64,000 nucleotides of DNA from JAKFWF01 sp963741505. Lineage in GTDB: Bacteria; Pseudomonadota; Alphaproteobacteria; Rhizobiales; Hyphomicrobiaceae. The position numbers and the translations under genes are program-made. Under the pieces are notes generated by a model that was not told the DNA's origin, did not search any database, and saw only the letters and a program-made list of their open reading frames with translations. The DNA lies in contig CAVUIJ010000029.1 in assembly GCA_963741505.1 (NCBI GenBank), positions 1 to 64,000 of the forward strand. The letters are read 5' to 3'. This document shows, one piece after another, positions 28,455-37,470 of this stretch; the first letter of the stretch is position 1; the number at the start of each line of letters is the position of its first letter.

Positions 28455-29063
28455 TCAATCTTCCAGCAACTGCCGCCAGTCAGCGGCGAGATTCGTTTTC
28501 AGCGCGCGGCGGCCACGTGCCAGCAGACTTTCCACCGCCTCGTCGGAGACACCGAGCATCCGCCCCACCTCGATCTGGCTCATGCCCTCGAAGTGGAACA
28601 GCGTCAGTGCCTGCCGCTGCCTCTCCGGCAGCGCCCGCAGCGCCGTCTCGACCCGGGCACCCAGCTCATTGGCGGTCAGACTGGTCAACTGGCCCGCTTC
28701 CTCCACCTGCTCCGGCACTTCGTCCGTCACCTGCGTGCGCCGGCCGGATCTGATCCGGTCGATACTCAGATTAGATGCCACCCGGCGCAACCAGGCACCA
28801 AGGCCCTGCGCGCCGACTTCCAATCCCGCCGCCTGCCGCCACAGCCGCAACATCACTTCCTGCGCGACGTCCTCGGCCTCGGCATCGTCCCGCAGCATTC
28901 GGCGCGCAACCGTAAGAACGCTCGCCAAGTGCCGATCGACGAGCAACCGAAATGCGCTCTCCTCACCGGCACGCAAGCGCAGCATCAGGCTCGCATCATC
29001 GGCGATTGCGGACGCGCACCCGACGGCGGCGCCGGCGGCAGGATGGTCTACCTTTGCCGGCAC
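28455..29063 (-). CDS. ECF-family RNA polymerase sigma factor
   Basis: 202 residues. Region 2 is clear (AFRLLVDRHLASVLTVARRML, EDVAQEVMLRLWRQA), with RRVASNLSIDRIRSGRR, and region 4 reads ALRALPERQRQALTLFHFEGMSQIEVGRMLGVSDEAVESLLARGRRAL. Start GTG 29063. It heads an operon with the anti-sigma and sensor genes and lies 121 bases downstream of glnE on the same strand, so an own promoter in that gap is likely. The combination suggests response to an envelope or metal signal. Confidence 0.9.
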   Translation of the reverse strand: MPAKVDHPAAGAAVGCASAIADDASLMLRLRAGEESAFRLLVDRHLASVLTVARRMLRDDAEAEDVAQEVMLRLWRQAAGLEVGAQGLGAWLRRVASNLSIDRIRSGRRTQVTDEVPEQVEEAGQLTSLTANELGARVETALRALPERQRQALTLFHFEGMSQIEVGRMLGVSDEAVESLLARGRRALKTNLAADWRQLLED

Positions 29064-29184
29064 GCTCGGCCTCCGGCTGACACAGTCGCCTCCTCCTCGA
29101 CGGTTCGCAGCTCGAATGCGCCAATCGTGCCGTGGAATTCTCCAATCGACGGCTGAACGGCCACTGGCGCCATTTTCCGTCGCA

Positions 29185-32112
29185 TCATGCCACTAGCGCC
29201 TCGAACCGCCCGGCGACCTCCGCCAGGACTTGCCGCAACTGGCCTTCCAAAATCTGGAAATCTGGCGCATCGCCGACCGTTGCCAATAGGCGCTTCAGAT
29301 CCTCGGGTGCCGTCGCCGGATCGAACCGGCCCTCATAGCAAAGCCGCAGGATCTGGGTCAGATCGGCGAACAGACGTGCCGCCGGCCGCAGCAGATCGGC
29401 GTCCGCCGGCGTCAGCAATCCAGCGGCCTCCAGGCGCTGGAAAACCTCGGGCGTGTTGGTGCTCAGGATCTGCGGCTGCGCCGCCGCGTGTATAAGTTGC
29501 AGATACTGCGCGATGAACTCCAGATCGACCAGGCCGCCGCGCACCTGCTTCAGGTCCCAGATGTCCTTGGTGCCCTTTTCGGCTTCGATCAATCGGCGCA
29601 TCTTGCGCACGTCCTCGGCGATGGCGGCGCGATCACGCTTGCGCGTCAAGGTGGCGGCGATCGCTGCCTCGACCTTGGCGCGCAGTGCCGGCGGGCCGGT
29701 GATCAGCCGGGCCCGGGTCAGCGCCATGTGCTCCCAGGTCCAGGCGTCCTTGGCCTGGTATTCGACGAAACTCGACAGCTGGGTCGCCACCGGACCCTTC
29801 TGGCCGGAGGGCCGCAGCCGCATGTCGACGTCATAGAGCCGCCCCTCCGTTGTCGGCGCCGACAGGGCGCTGATCAGGCGTTGCGTCAGGCGGGCGTAGT
29901 ATTGGCTGACCGCGAGCGGACGCGGGCCGTCGGACTGCTGCGCGTCCGGCGCGTAATCGTAGACGACGATGAGATCGAGGTCGGAGGCAGCCGTCATCTC
30001 CCCGCCACCGAGCTTGCCCATGGCGACGATCGCGGCGCCGCCACCTTCGACGCGGCCATGCGAGTTGATGAAATCAGCCTCGACCGCCGCCTGCAGGCTG
30101 CCGATCAGCTCCTCGGCCAGCATCGAATAGGCGCCACCGGCCTGGGCCGCGCGGATACCGCCAGACAGCACCCTGACGCCGATGATGAAGGCCTGCTCGG
30201 CACCGAGCACGCGCGCCCGGTCGAGTTTCTCCTGCAAATCCGCGGCGCTCGAAAGCTCCGCTGCTACCAGCGCCCGGATCTCCTCGCGCGACGGCAGCGC
30301 GCCGACCACCTTCGGATCGAGCACGGCGTCGAGCAGGCGACGGCGGCGGCTCAGGATATTGGCCAGCCGCGGCGCCGACCCCATGATCTGGGCGACGAGC
30401 GTCATCAATTGCGGGTTGGCGCGCAGCAGCCCGAACAGCTGCACACCGGCCGGCAGCTCCGACAGGAACCGGTCGAAACTGGCGAATGCGGCATCGGGAT
30501 TGGCGGTCTGCGCCAGCGCCTCGATCAGCAGTGGCTGCACCACGGTCAAGCGTTCCCGGGCGCGGGGCGAGGCGATTGCCCGGTAGCGGCCGTGATGCCA
30601 GCCGCGCACCGTGGCGATCACCTGCGAGGCCTGCGAATAACCCATGCGGGTCAGTTCCTCGACCGTCGCCGGATCGTCGGCTTCGCCGGCGAACACCATG
30701 TTGACGCCGCCCCGGGTAAGGTTCGGGCTGTCCTCGAACAGCGCCGCGTAATGCCGCTGCACGGTCGCCAGCCGCTGCACCAGCGCTTTCGCCAGCGCCT
30801 CGGTGTCGGCGAAGCCGCTGAACCGCGCCAGACTGTCGAGGGCGGCGGTGTCGCTCGGCAGCTCCTGCGTCTGCTCGTCGTTGATCATCTGCAGGCGATG
30901 CTCGAGCCGGCGCAGGAATAGGTAAGCCTCGGCCAGTTCGTCGCGCACCGCAGGCTTGATCCAGGAGCGGGCCGTCAGTCTGTCGAGCGCCTCGAGCGTC
31001 GCCGGCATGCGCACGTCGGGCTGGCGGCCACCGGCGATCAACTGCTGGGTCTGGGCAAAGAACTCGATCTCGCGGATGCCGCCGCGGCCAACCTTGATAT
31101 TGTGGCCGGCGACCGCGATCTCGCCGAAGCCACGGAAGGCATGGATCTGCCGCTTCATCGCATGGATGTCGGCGATCGCCGCATAGTCGAGGTACTTGCG
31201 CCAGATGTAGGGCGAGAGTTCGCGCAGCAGGGCCCGTCCGGCATCGATGTCGCCGGCGACGGGGCGGGCCTTGATCATGGCGGCGCGCTCCCAGTTCTGG
31301 CCAAAGCTCTCGTAGTAGTGCATGGCCGACGCCGTCGACATCGCCACCTGCGTCGCGCCGGGGTCGGGCCGCAGCCGCAGGTCGGTGCGGAAGACGTAGC
31401 CGTCGCCGGTGCGCTCCTGCATCAGCCGAACCATCTCGCGCGTCATGCGGACGAAGAACTGCTGCGGCTCGATACCGGGCTTGAGGCGAGCTCGGGCAGG
31501 ATCGTAGAAAACGATCAGATCGATGTCGCTCGAGTAGTTGAGCTCAAATGCGCCGTGCTTGCCCATGGCCAGCACGATGTAGCCCGACGACGACGCTGGC
31601 GCCGCCTCACCGGCCGCCGCCAGCCAGTCGCCGCGGGCGACGGCGCGGGCGAACAGGAAATGTACGCTGGCTTCGAGCGCGGCATCGGCGGTGCGGGTCA
31701 GCACGTTCGTCACCGTCATCACCGGCCACACGCCGCCGAGATCGGCGAGCGCTGTCAACAGTGCGACGTTGGTCTTGAAGTTGCGCAGGATGGTCATCAG
31801 CTGCTCTGGCGCGGTGCAGACGGCGGCCGCTGCCAGCATATCTGCGCGCCAGGTCTCGAACCGCAATTCCGGCATGCACTCGAGCAGCTGCAGGACACGT
31901 TCCGGATCACGCAGCATCAACCCCGAGACATAGGGCGAGGCTTCGAGGATCCCGGCCAGCAACGCTCGAACCTTCGGCTCGTCGAAGAGCGCGCCGTCAG
32001 CGGCACCGGCGCGCAGGTCGGCTAGACGGGCCTCGGCATTGGCGTGGCCGGGTCCCGACAGCGGATGCTCGACAATGCGCTGCCACAGCGGCGCGCCACT
32101 CAATTCGATCAT
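29185..32112 (-). CDS. glnE: Glutamine synthetase adenylyltransferase/deadenylylase
   Basis: 975 residues, full length. Controls glutamine synthetase by adding or removing AMP in response to PII. Two nucleotidyltransferase domains carry their acidic pairs: NYSSDIDLIVFYD in the N-terminal deadenylylase half and TAASDLDLIVVYD in the C-terminal adenylylase half, each followed by a helical PII-uridylyltransferase-like domain (VGRGGIREIEFFAQTQQL; KQVRGGLVDLEFIAQYLQL). Its start overlaps the upstream kinase stop as ATGA, placing it as last gene of a degP / regulator / kinase / glnE run. Confidence 0.95.
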   Translation of the reverse strand: MIELSGAPLWQRIVEHPLSGPGHANAEARLADLRAGAADGALFDEPKVRALLAGILEASPYVSGLMLRDPERVLQLLECMPELRFETWRADMLAAAAVCTAPEQLMTILRNFKTNVALLTALADLGGVWPVMTVTNVLTRTADAALEASVHFLFARAVARGDWLAAAGEAAPASSSGYIVLAMGKHGAFELNYSSDIDLIVFYDPARARLKPGIEPQQFFVRMTREMVRLMQERTGDGYVFRTDLRLRPDPGATQVAMSTASAMHYYESFGQNWERAAMIKARPVAGDIDAGRALLRELSPYIWRKYLDYAAIADIHAMKRQIHAFRGFGEIAVAGHNIKVGRGGIREIEFFAQTQQLIAGGRQPDVRMPATLEALDRLTARSWIKPAVRDELAEAYLFLRRLEHRLQMINDEQTQELPSDTAALDSLARFSGFADTEALAKALVQRLATVQRHYAALFEDSPNLTRGGVNMVFAGEADDPATVEELTRMGYSQASQVIATVRGWHHGRYRAIASPRARERLTVVQPLLIEALAQTANPDAAFASFDRFLSELPAGVQLFGLLRANPQLMTLVAQIMGSAPRLANILSRRRRLLDAVLDPKVVGALPSREEIRALVAAELSSAADLQEKLDRARVLGAEQAFIIGVRVLSGGIRAAQAGGAYSMLAEELIGSLQAAVEADFINSHGRVEGGGAAIVAMGKLGGGEMTAASDLDLIVVYDYAPDAQQSDGPRPLAVSQYYARLTQRLISALSAPTTEGRLYDVDMRLRPSGQKGPVATQLSSFVEYQAKDAWTWEHMALTRARLITGPPALRAKVEAAIAATLTRKRDRAAIAEDVRKMRRLIEAEKGTKDIWDLKQVRGGLVDLEFIAQYLQLIHAAAQPQILSTNTPEVFQRLEAAGLLTPADADLLRPAARLFADLTQILRLCYEGRFDPATAPEDLKRLLATVGDAPDFQILEGQLRQVLAEVAGRFEALVA

Positions 32113-33557
32113 GCCTGCGCCCCCTCGCCGTTCGCGATCACCCCCGGCAGTACCAGCACCACCCGCAAGCCCGGTTCATTATCCTCGATCAGCATACGGC
32201 CGCCGTGCAGGTGCGCAACAGCTGCGACGAGGCTCAAGCCGAGCCCCGTGCCGGGCCGCGTGCGGCTCTGGTCAAGCCGCACGTAGCGCTTGGCCACCCG
32301 GGCGCGGTCGGCGGCGGCAATGCCGGGTCCGCGATCGGCAACTGCAATTCGCACCTCGTGGCCCGAGGTCTCGACGCTGACGGTGGTCCGGGGTTTGCCG
32401 TCGCGCGCCGGCGTGCCGTATTTGATCGCATTGTCGATCAGGTTCGCCACCGCCTGGCCGATCAGCTGGCGGTTGGCGCGCAGCAGCAACGGCTTGAGGT
32501 CGGCGAGGATGAGCTGCTGACCGGCCTCCTCGGCCACCGGCTCGTAGAGCTCGCCGACATCGCCGATCAAGGCTGCGAGGTCGAACGGTTCGGCGCTGCG
32601 CTCGACGGCACCGGCTTCGAGGCGGGCGATCAGCAGCAGCGCATTGAAGGTCTGGATAATCGCATCGGCATCCTCGATGACGTGGGCAAGCCCCTCCTCG
32701 TGGGTCGGCGTGCCGGGCGCCGCGCGCAAGGCTGCCTCGGCCCGGCTGCGCAGGCGGCTCAGCGGCGTCTTGAGATCGTGCGCGATATTATCGGATACCT
32801 CGCGCATGCCGTTCATGAGCTGCTCGATGCGGTCCAGCATGGCGTTGAGGTGGGCCGCCAGATGATCATACTCGTCGTCGGTGCCGGCGAGCGGAATGCG
32901 GCGCGTGAGATCGCCAGCCATGATTTCGGCGCTGGCGTTGGTCACCTGCCGCACGCGCCCGAGCAACAGGCGGCTGGCGATCAGGCCGCCGGCGAGACCA
33001 AGCAGGCTCAACAGGCCGAAGCCGGCGAGGAACAAAGAGCGGATGCGGTCGAGCAGTGCCGTCTGGTCCTGCAGGTCGCGGCCGACCAGCAGGCGATTGC
33101 CGCTCGGCAATTGCGCCGGAATGCCGACTGCCGGCCGTTGCCCCTCGTAGTAGAACGCCCCGCCTTGCGGCTTGTCGGCGAACTCTGCCGGCCAGGCTTC
33201 GAGATTGCCGGCAAGCTTGGTGCCGGCGCCGTCGACCAGCAGCGTCAGCGCCGCGCCCGCAAACGGCGTTACCGCCCGCACTGCGATTGCCTGCCGCAGG
33301 GCCATCGGCCCGCCGGCGCGGGCGATCTCCAGGAGATGCGTTTGTTCTTGGGCGAGCGCCTGCAGCACCTGGCGCGTCAGGAGCGCATTGGTCTGCCAAT
33401 ACAGAACCGCAGCCAGCATCGCCGCCGCCAGCCCAAAGCCGGCCACGCCCAGCGCCGCCAGCCGAAAGGCTGAGGTCGCGAGCAGCCCTGCCGGCCACGG
33501 CCACGGCGAGCGCGCAGCAGCCTCGATCGTAGTGGCCCGGTCAGACAGCGCCATCAC
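32109..33557 (-). CDS. Sensor histidine kinase
   Basis: About 482 residues. Helices at roughly 28-52 and 172-198 bracket a periplasmic sensor loop of about 120 residues. HAMP region (RRIPLAGTDDEYDHLAAHLNAM) leads to the phospho-acceptor SDNIAHDLKTPLSRLRSRAE, N-box NLIDNAIKYG, G1 VADRGPGIAAADR and G2 RPGTGLGLSLVAAVAHLHGG. All catalytic boxes are intact. It partners the response regulator immediately upstream, whose stop lies just inside the kinase start. Proximity to degP suggests sensing envelope stress; the signal itself is unknown. Confidence 0.92.
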   Translation of the reverse strand: MMALSDRATTIEAAARSPWPWPAGLLATSAFRLAALGVAGFGLAAAMLAAVLYWQTNALLTRQVLQALAQEQTHLLEIARAGGPMALRQAIAVRAVTPFAGAALTLLVDGAGTKLAGNLEAWPAEFADKPQGGAFYYEGQRPAVGIPAQLPSGNRLLVGRDLQDQTALLDRIRSLFLAGFGLLSLLGLAGGLIASRLLLGRVRQVTNASAEIMAGDLTRRIPLAGTDDEYDHLAAHLNAMLDRIEQLMNGMREVSDNIAHDLKTPLSRLRSRAEAALRAAPGTPTHEEGLAHVIEDADAIIQTFNALLLIARLEAGAVERSAEPFDLAALIGDVGELYEPVAEEAGQQLILADLKPLLLRANRQLIGQAVANLIDNAIKYGTPARDGKPRTTVSVETSGHEVRIAVADRGPGIAAADRARVAKRYVRLDQSRTRPGTGLGLSLVAAVAHLHGGRMLIEDNEPGLRVVLVLPGVIANGEGAQA

Positions 33558-34221
33558 TCAGCATGTATCCGGTGCCGCGCACGGTATGCAGCAGCGGCGC
33601 GCCGAACCCCTTGTCGATCTTGGCCCGCAAGCGGGAGACGTGCACGTCGATGACATTGGTCTGCGGATCGAAGTGATAGTCCCAGACGTTCTCGAGCAGC
33701 ATGGTGCGGGTCACCACCTGGCCGGCGTTGCGCATCATATATTCGAGCAGCCGGTACTCCCGCGGCTGCAGCGGGATCGCCTCGCCGCCGCGGGTCACCC
33801 GATGCGACAAGCGGTCGAGGATGAGGTCGCCGACCTGGTAGCGGGTCTGGCTCTCCTGCGGCTCCACCCGCCGCACCAGCGCCTCGACCCGGGCCAGCAG
33901 CTCGGTGAAGGCATAGGGCTTGGTCAGATAATCGTCGCCGCCGGCCTTGAGGCCCTTGACGCGATCGTCGACGGCACCCAGCGCCGACAGGAACAGTACC
34001 GGCGTGCGCACCCCCTCCGCCCGCAACGTCTTGACGATGGTGAGGCCGTCCTGCTTCGGCAGCATCCGGTCGACGATCAGCACGTCGTGGCTGCCCTCGC
34101 GCGCGAGTGTAATGCCGTCGTCGCCGTCATGGGCGACATCGGCGGCATGCCCGCTCTCCTTCAGCGCCTTCTGCAGGAACTGCGCGGTCTCGACGTCGTC
34201 TTCGATGATCAGGATCCGCAT
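33541..34221 (-). CDS. OmpR-family response regulator
   Basis: About 226 residues from ATG 34221 (MRILIIEDDVETAQFLQ). Phospho-acceptor D51 in VLIVDRMLP, lysine in YLTKPYAFTELLARV, and a winged-helix DNA-binding domain (LQPREYRLLEYMMRNAGQ, then VIDVHVSRLRAKIDKGF) ending GTGYML. The longer open frame to 34320 lacks family resemblance. Between degP and the kinase gene, with a 123-base gap to degP, so degP may be a target as well as a neighbour. Confidence 0.93.
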   Translation of the reverse strand: MRILIIEDDVETAQFLQKALKESGHAADVAHDGDDGITLAREGSHDVLIVDRMLPKQDGLTIVKTLRAEGVRTPVLFLSALGAVDDRVKGLKAGGDDYLTKPYAFTELLARVEALVRRVEPQESQTRYQVGDLILDRLSHRVTRGGEAIPLQPREYRLLEYMMRNAGQVVTRTMLLENVWDYHFDPQTNVIDVHVSRLRAKIDKGFGAPLLHTVRGTGYMLSDGAV

Positions 34222-34344
34222 GACGAGAACCGGTTGCCTGGCAGCGTTGGGACTATCTACCATGAACGGCCCGAGGGCGCCTGGGCAATCCCGTGGCGGG
34301 TTGCCGGCGCCCTCGGACATCTGGCTGCAGCCACCGACGCGGCC

Positions 34345-35955
34345 TCAGCCCTTCTTGGTCACCATCTTGACCGAGACCACCCGGCGCTGTTCGCCCGATT
34401 TGACGGTCATCAGCACGCTCGGCCGGCCGGCTTCCTGGGCCTTCTTCACCGCCGCCTCGATGTCGGCCGCGCTCGCGACCGGCTGGCCGTTGATCTCGAG
34501 TACGACATCACCGCTCTTGAGGCCCTTGATCGCCGCATCCGATTCGTTATCGATCTCGGCGATCTGCACGCCCTCCTTGGGCGCCGCCTTCTGGCCCGGC
34601 AGCGTGCCGAAAGCCATGCCTAGAGATCCAAGCTCCGCCGCATTTGGCTTCGCCGGGTCTGCTTTGGCGACTTCATCGCTGGCACCGGGAAACTTGCCGA
34701 GTTTGACCTTGACGGTTTCCTCCTTTCCGGCGCGCAGCACTTTGACATCGACCGGCGTATTGGGGGCGAACTCGGCGATCTTGCGGGCGAGCTCACGACT
34801 GTTGACGATTGCCGCGCCGTTGACCGACGTGATCAGATCCTGGGTCTTGAGGCCCGAGGCAGCCGCCGGACCACCGGCCGTCACCTCGTTGACCAGCGCA
34901 CCCTTGGCATCCTTGACGCCGAGGCTTGCGGCGATATCCTCGTCGACGTCCTGGATCTTGACACCGAGCCAGCCACGGCTGACCGAGCCGCCACTCTTGA
35001 GCTGCTCGATCACGTCGGTGGCGACCTTGGCCGGGACCGCGAAGGCGATGCCGACGTTGCCGCCACTCGAGCCGGGGCTGTAGATCGCAGTGTTTACGCC
35101 CACTACCTCGCCCTCGAGGTTGAAGGTCGGGCCACCGGAGTTGCCGCGATTGACGGCGGCATCGATCTGTAAGAAGTCGTAGGGACCCGAGCCAATGTCG
35201 CGGCCAAGCGCCGAGATGATGCCGGCCGTCACCGTGCCGCCGAGGCCGAACGGATTGCCGACCGCCAGCACCCAGTCGCCGACGCGGCCCTGGCTCTTGG
35301 CGAACTTCACCGCCGGGAAGGTCTTGCCGGTGGTCTTGATCTTGAGCAGGGCGAGGTCGGTGCGCTGGTCGGTGCCGATCAACGTCGCCTCGTGCTTGTT
35401 GTTCTCGTCGAAGGCCACCGTGATCTTGGCGGCGCCGTCGATGACGTGGTTGTTGGTGACGACATAGCCGTCCTCGGAAATGACGAAGCCGGAGCCCTGC
35501 GACAGGGTCGGGCGCGGCGGCACTGGGCCACTGCCGCCGCCGCCGAACTCACGCGGCAGCTGCTCGAAGAAGCGGCGCAGCGCGTCGCCCTCCGGACCTT
35601 CCGGGATCATGTCTTGCGGACCGCCACGACCGGGCGCGCGCTTGCCGGGCGGCGTCGGCTGGTTGCGCGCCACGCGCGGACTGCCGCCGGTCACCGAGAT
35701 CGAGACCACGGACGGCCTCACCCGCTCGACGATGTCGGCAAAGGACAGCGGCGCGCGGCCATAGGGGGTCTGGACACCGGCGGCCGGGGCCTGGAGCTGG
35801 GCGTAGGCTGCGTGCTGCGGCGCCGTCGCGAACAACGCCAGCATGCTGATGCCGGCGAGCAGGGCCGCGGCGCCGATTTTCGATCGGCGCACGACTGGCG
35901 CAGGAGTTGCTACGGCATGCGTAGCTAATGCGGGAGCGAGACTTGTGGGCGACAT
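34345..35955 (-). CDS. degP: DegP/HtrA (Do family) periplasmic serine protease
   Basis: 536 residues. A long N-terminal signal region (KIGAAALLAGISMLALFATAP) exports it to the periplasm, where it degrades or refolds misfolded envelope proteins. Catalytic triad: H170 (VVTNNHVIDG), D200 (RTDLALLK), S273 (RGNSGGPTF). Two PDZ domains follow (SRGWLGVKIQDVDED onward, and GVQIAEIDNESDAAIKGLKSGDVVLEINGQ). The Pro/Gly-rich loop at 95-150 is typical of this order. The response regulator and kinase lie downstream on the same strand. Confidence 0.95.
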   Translation of the reverse strand: MSPTSLAPALATHAVATPAPVVRRSKIGAAALLAGISMLALFATAPQHAAYAQLQAPAAGVQTPYGRAPLSFADIVERVRPSVVSISVTGGSPRVARNQPTPPGKRAPGRGGPQDMIPEGPEGDALRRFFEQLPREFGGGGSGPVPPRPTLSQGSGFVISEDGYVVTNNHVIDGAAKITVAFDENNKHEATLIGTDQRTDLALLKIKTTGKTFPAVKFAKSQGRVGDWVLAVGNPFGLGGTVTAGIISALGRDIGSGPYDFLQIDAAVNRGNSGGPTFNLEGEVVGVNTAIYSPGSSGGNVGIAFAVPAKVATDVIEQLKSGGSVSRGWLGVKIQDVDEDIAASLGVKDAKGALVNEVTAGGPAAASGLKTQDLITSVNGAAIVNSRELARKIAEFAPNTPVDVKVLRAGKEETVKVKLGKFPGASDEVAKADPAKPNAAELGSLGMAFGTLPGQKAAPKEGVQIAEIDNESDAAIKGLKSGDVVLEINGQPVASAADIEAAVKKAQEAGRPSVLMTVKSGEQRRVVSVKMVTKKG

Positions 35956-36109
35956 CCGGCAAACCTTTCTCGAGAGGCAGAATTCTGGGGCCTGATCGCG
36001 GGGTTCTACCCGCCTTGAGCGTTGGCATACCGGAGCCTGCCTTACGACAGCCTTGCGGATGAATTAACGTTTTGTAATGCTGTAAGCGCAAGCCTGGGTG
36101 ACCCGTGTA

Positions 36110-37189
36110 ATGCGTACTGGCCGAAGGATTGGATTGGCGATTTGTACAGCGCTCGTCGCAGCGGCCGGCGCTGCTGTGCCATTGACCGAGGCAGCCGTTT
36201 TCGGCGCCGACGATCGCGGCACCGTGCCGCTTCGGCACAAGGCGTTGTCCAGATCCATCGGCCTGTTCTTCAATGCCAAGGCCCGGACCGTCTGTTCCGC
36301 CTTCTGCGTCGGCGACGCCGTCATCGCCACTGCCAGCCACTGCATCTTCAAAACCGCGGGCGAGGCGCCTCTCGATCCGTCCGATTTCCGCTTCGGACCG
36401 CCGAACGCCACGCCGGCGCAGCTGGCGCGCGTCGCCGGCAGCACCGATGGCACCGCTTCGCAAAACGTCATCGCCGGCAACACCCGGCTCAACGTCAAGC
36501 CGCCGATCGATGCCACCCAGGACTGGGCGCTGGTCCGGCTCGACCGACCGGCCTGCCGCGGCGCCGTGTTGCCGGTAGCACCGGCCACCGCGCCTGAGGT
36601 CGCGGCAAAGGCGCGGGCGGGCCAAGTGTTCCATGTCGCCTTCCATCGCGACCGCCTGCCCTGGAAGCTGCTGTACGCACCGGGCTGCCGCGTCGCCCCC
36701 GCCTTCGAAAAGGTCGAGCGCGAGCAGATCGAGCGCGATTTCCGCGGCCCCGACCGGCTGCTGCTGCACCGCTGTGGCACCGGCGGCGCCTCCTCCGGCT
36801 CGCCGTTGCTGGCCGAAGGCCACAATGGCCCGGTGGTGATCGGCATCAACGTCGGCACCTACGTGCAATCGCGGGTGGTGCTGCAGGACGGCGCGGTGCT
36901 GTTCCGCTCCAAGCCGGAGGCGATCGCCAACACGGCGGTCAACGCCGCGGCCTTCGCCGATATGATTGCGAGCTTCGCCGCCCGCCCGATGTATCAGAGC
37001 CTGGTCAGCCGCTCCAACCGGGCAACCTCGTCGGCCGACAGCGGCTCAGTGGTCTCGGGTGCTGCCGCATCGCCACGCCTCTTGCGCCAGAGCAGCCAGC
37101 CGGCCAGCGCCAGCAGCAGCGCCGGCGTCGCCCAAAGCAAGGCGGTCGACCGGGCGACCGGCGGCCGCAGCAGTACGAACGTGCCGTAA
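36110..37189 (+). CDS. Secreted trypsin-like serine protease (S1/V8 type)
   Basis: About 359 residues from ATG 36110, with an N-terminal signal peptide (IGLAICTALVAAAGAAVPL). The triad fits the chymotrypsin fold: His in VIATASHCIF near 80, Asp in TQDWALVRLD near 140, Ser in GTGGASSGSPLLAEG near 230, with cysteine pairs around them. The conserved protease ends about residue 290; the last 65 residues (Ser/Ala-rich) are encoded antisense to the end of ccmH, because no stop occurs in any plus-strand frame there. The tail may be an accident of overlap. It interrupts the usual ccmH-degP adjacency. Confidence 0.8.
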   Translation: MRTGRRIGLAICTALVAAAGAAVPLTEAAVFGADDRGTVPLRHKALSRSIGLFFNAKARTVCSAFCVGDAVIATASHCIFKTAGEAPLDPSDFRFGPPNATPAQLARVAGSTDGTASQNVIAGNTRLNVKPPIDATQDWALVRLDRPACRGAVLPVAPATAPEVAAKARAGQVFHVAFHRDRLPWKLLYAPGCRVAPAFEKVEREQIERDFRGPDRLLLHRCGTGGASSGSPLLAEGHNGPVVIGINVGTYVQSRVVLQDGAVLFRSKPEAIANTAVNAAAFADMIASFAARPMYQSLVSRSNRATSSADSGSVVSGAAASPRLLRQSSQPASASSSAGVAQSKAVDRATGGRSSTNVP

Positions 37190-37470
37190 CGGTCGACGAC
37201 GAAGGCGCGGATCCGCTCATCGCTGTCGCCGGCCTTGAGCCGCTCGCGCACGATCAGCCGCAAATCCTTGGCCAGCGGCGCGTTGCTGTCGTCGATCGAC
37301 TGGTTCTGGCAAACCAGGCAGCGCAGTTCCGCCGACAGCGCCCGGGCGCGAGCTTCGAGGCCGCTGTCGGACAGGATCTCGTCGGGCTCGACGGCGTGCG
37401 CCGGCGCTGCCGAAACGAGCATTGCCGTGAGCATCATCACTCGAACGTATTTGGCGAGAGCCATCGTCAT
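36994..37470 (-). CDS. ccmH: Cytochrome c maturation protein CcmH
   Basis: 158 residues. Signal/anchor at the start (VMMLTAMLVSAAPAHA), then the redox motif AELRCLVCQNQSIDDSNA with C51 and C54, which handles the apocytochrome CxxCH cysteines before heme attachment. A C-terminal membrane helix (ALLWATPALLLALAGWLLW) follows. Start overlaps the ccmF stop as ATGA. Last gene of ccmI-ccmE-ccmF-ccmH. Its 3' 196 bases are overlapped by the antisense protease gene. Confidence 0.95.
   Translation of the reverse strand: MTMALAKYVRVMMLTAMLVSAAPAHAVEPDEILSDSGLEARARALSAELRCLVCQNQSIDDSNAPLAKDLRLIVRERLKAGDSDERIRAFVVDRYGTFVLLRPPVARSTALLWATPALLLALAGWLLWRKRRGDAAAPETTEPLSADEVARLERLTRL

Noticed and set aside
29488..30921. 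Open frame of 477 codons antisense to glnE
   Set aside because: Shadow of a conserved gene; no start context and low-complexity composition.
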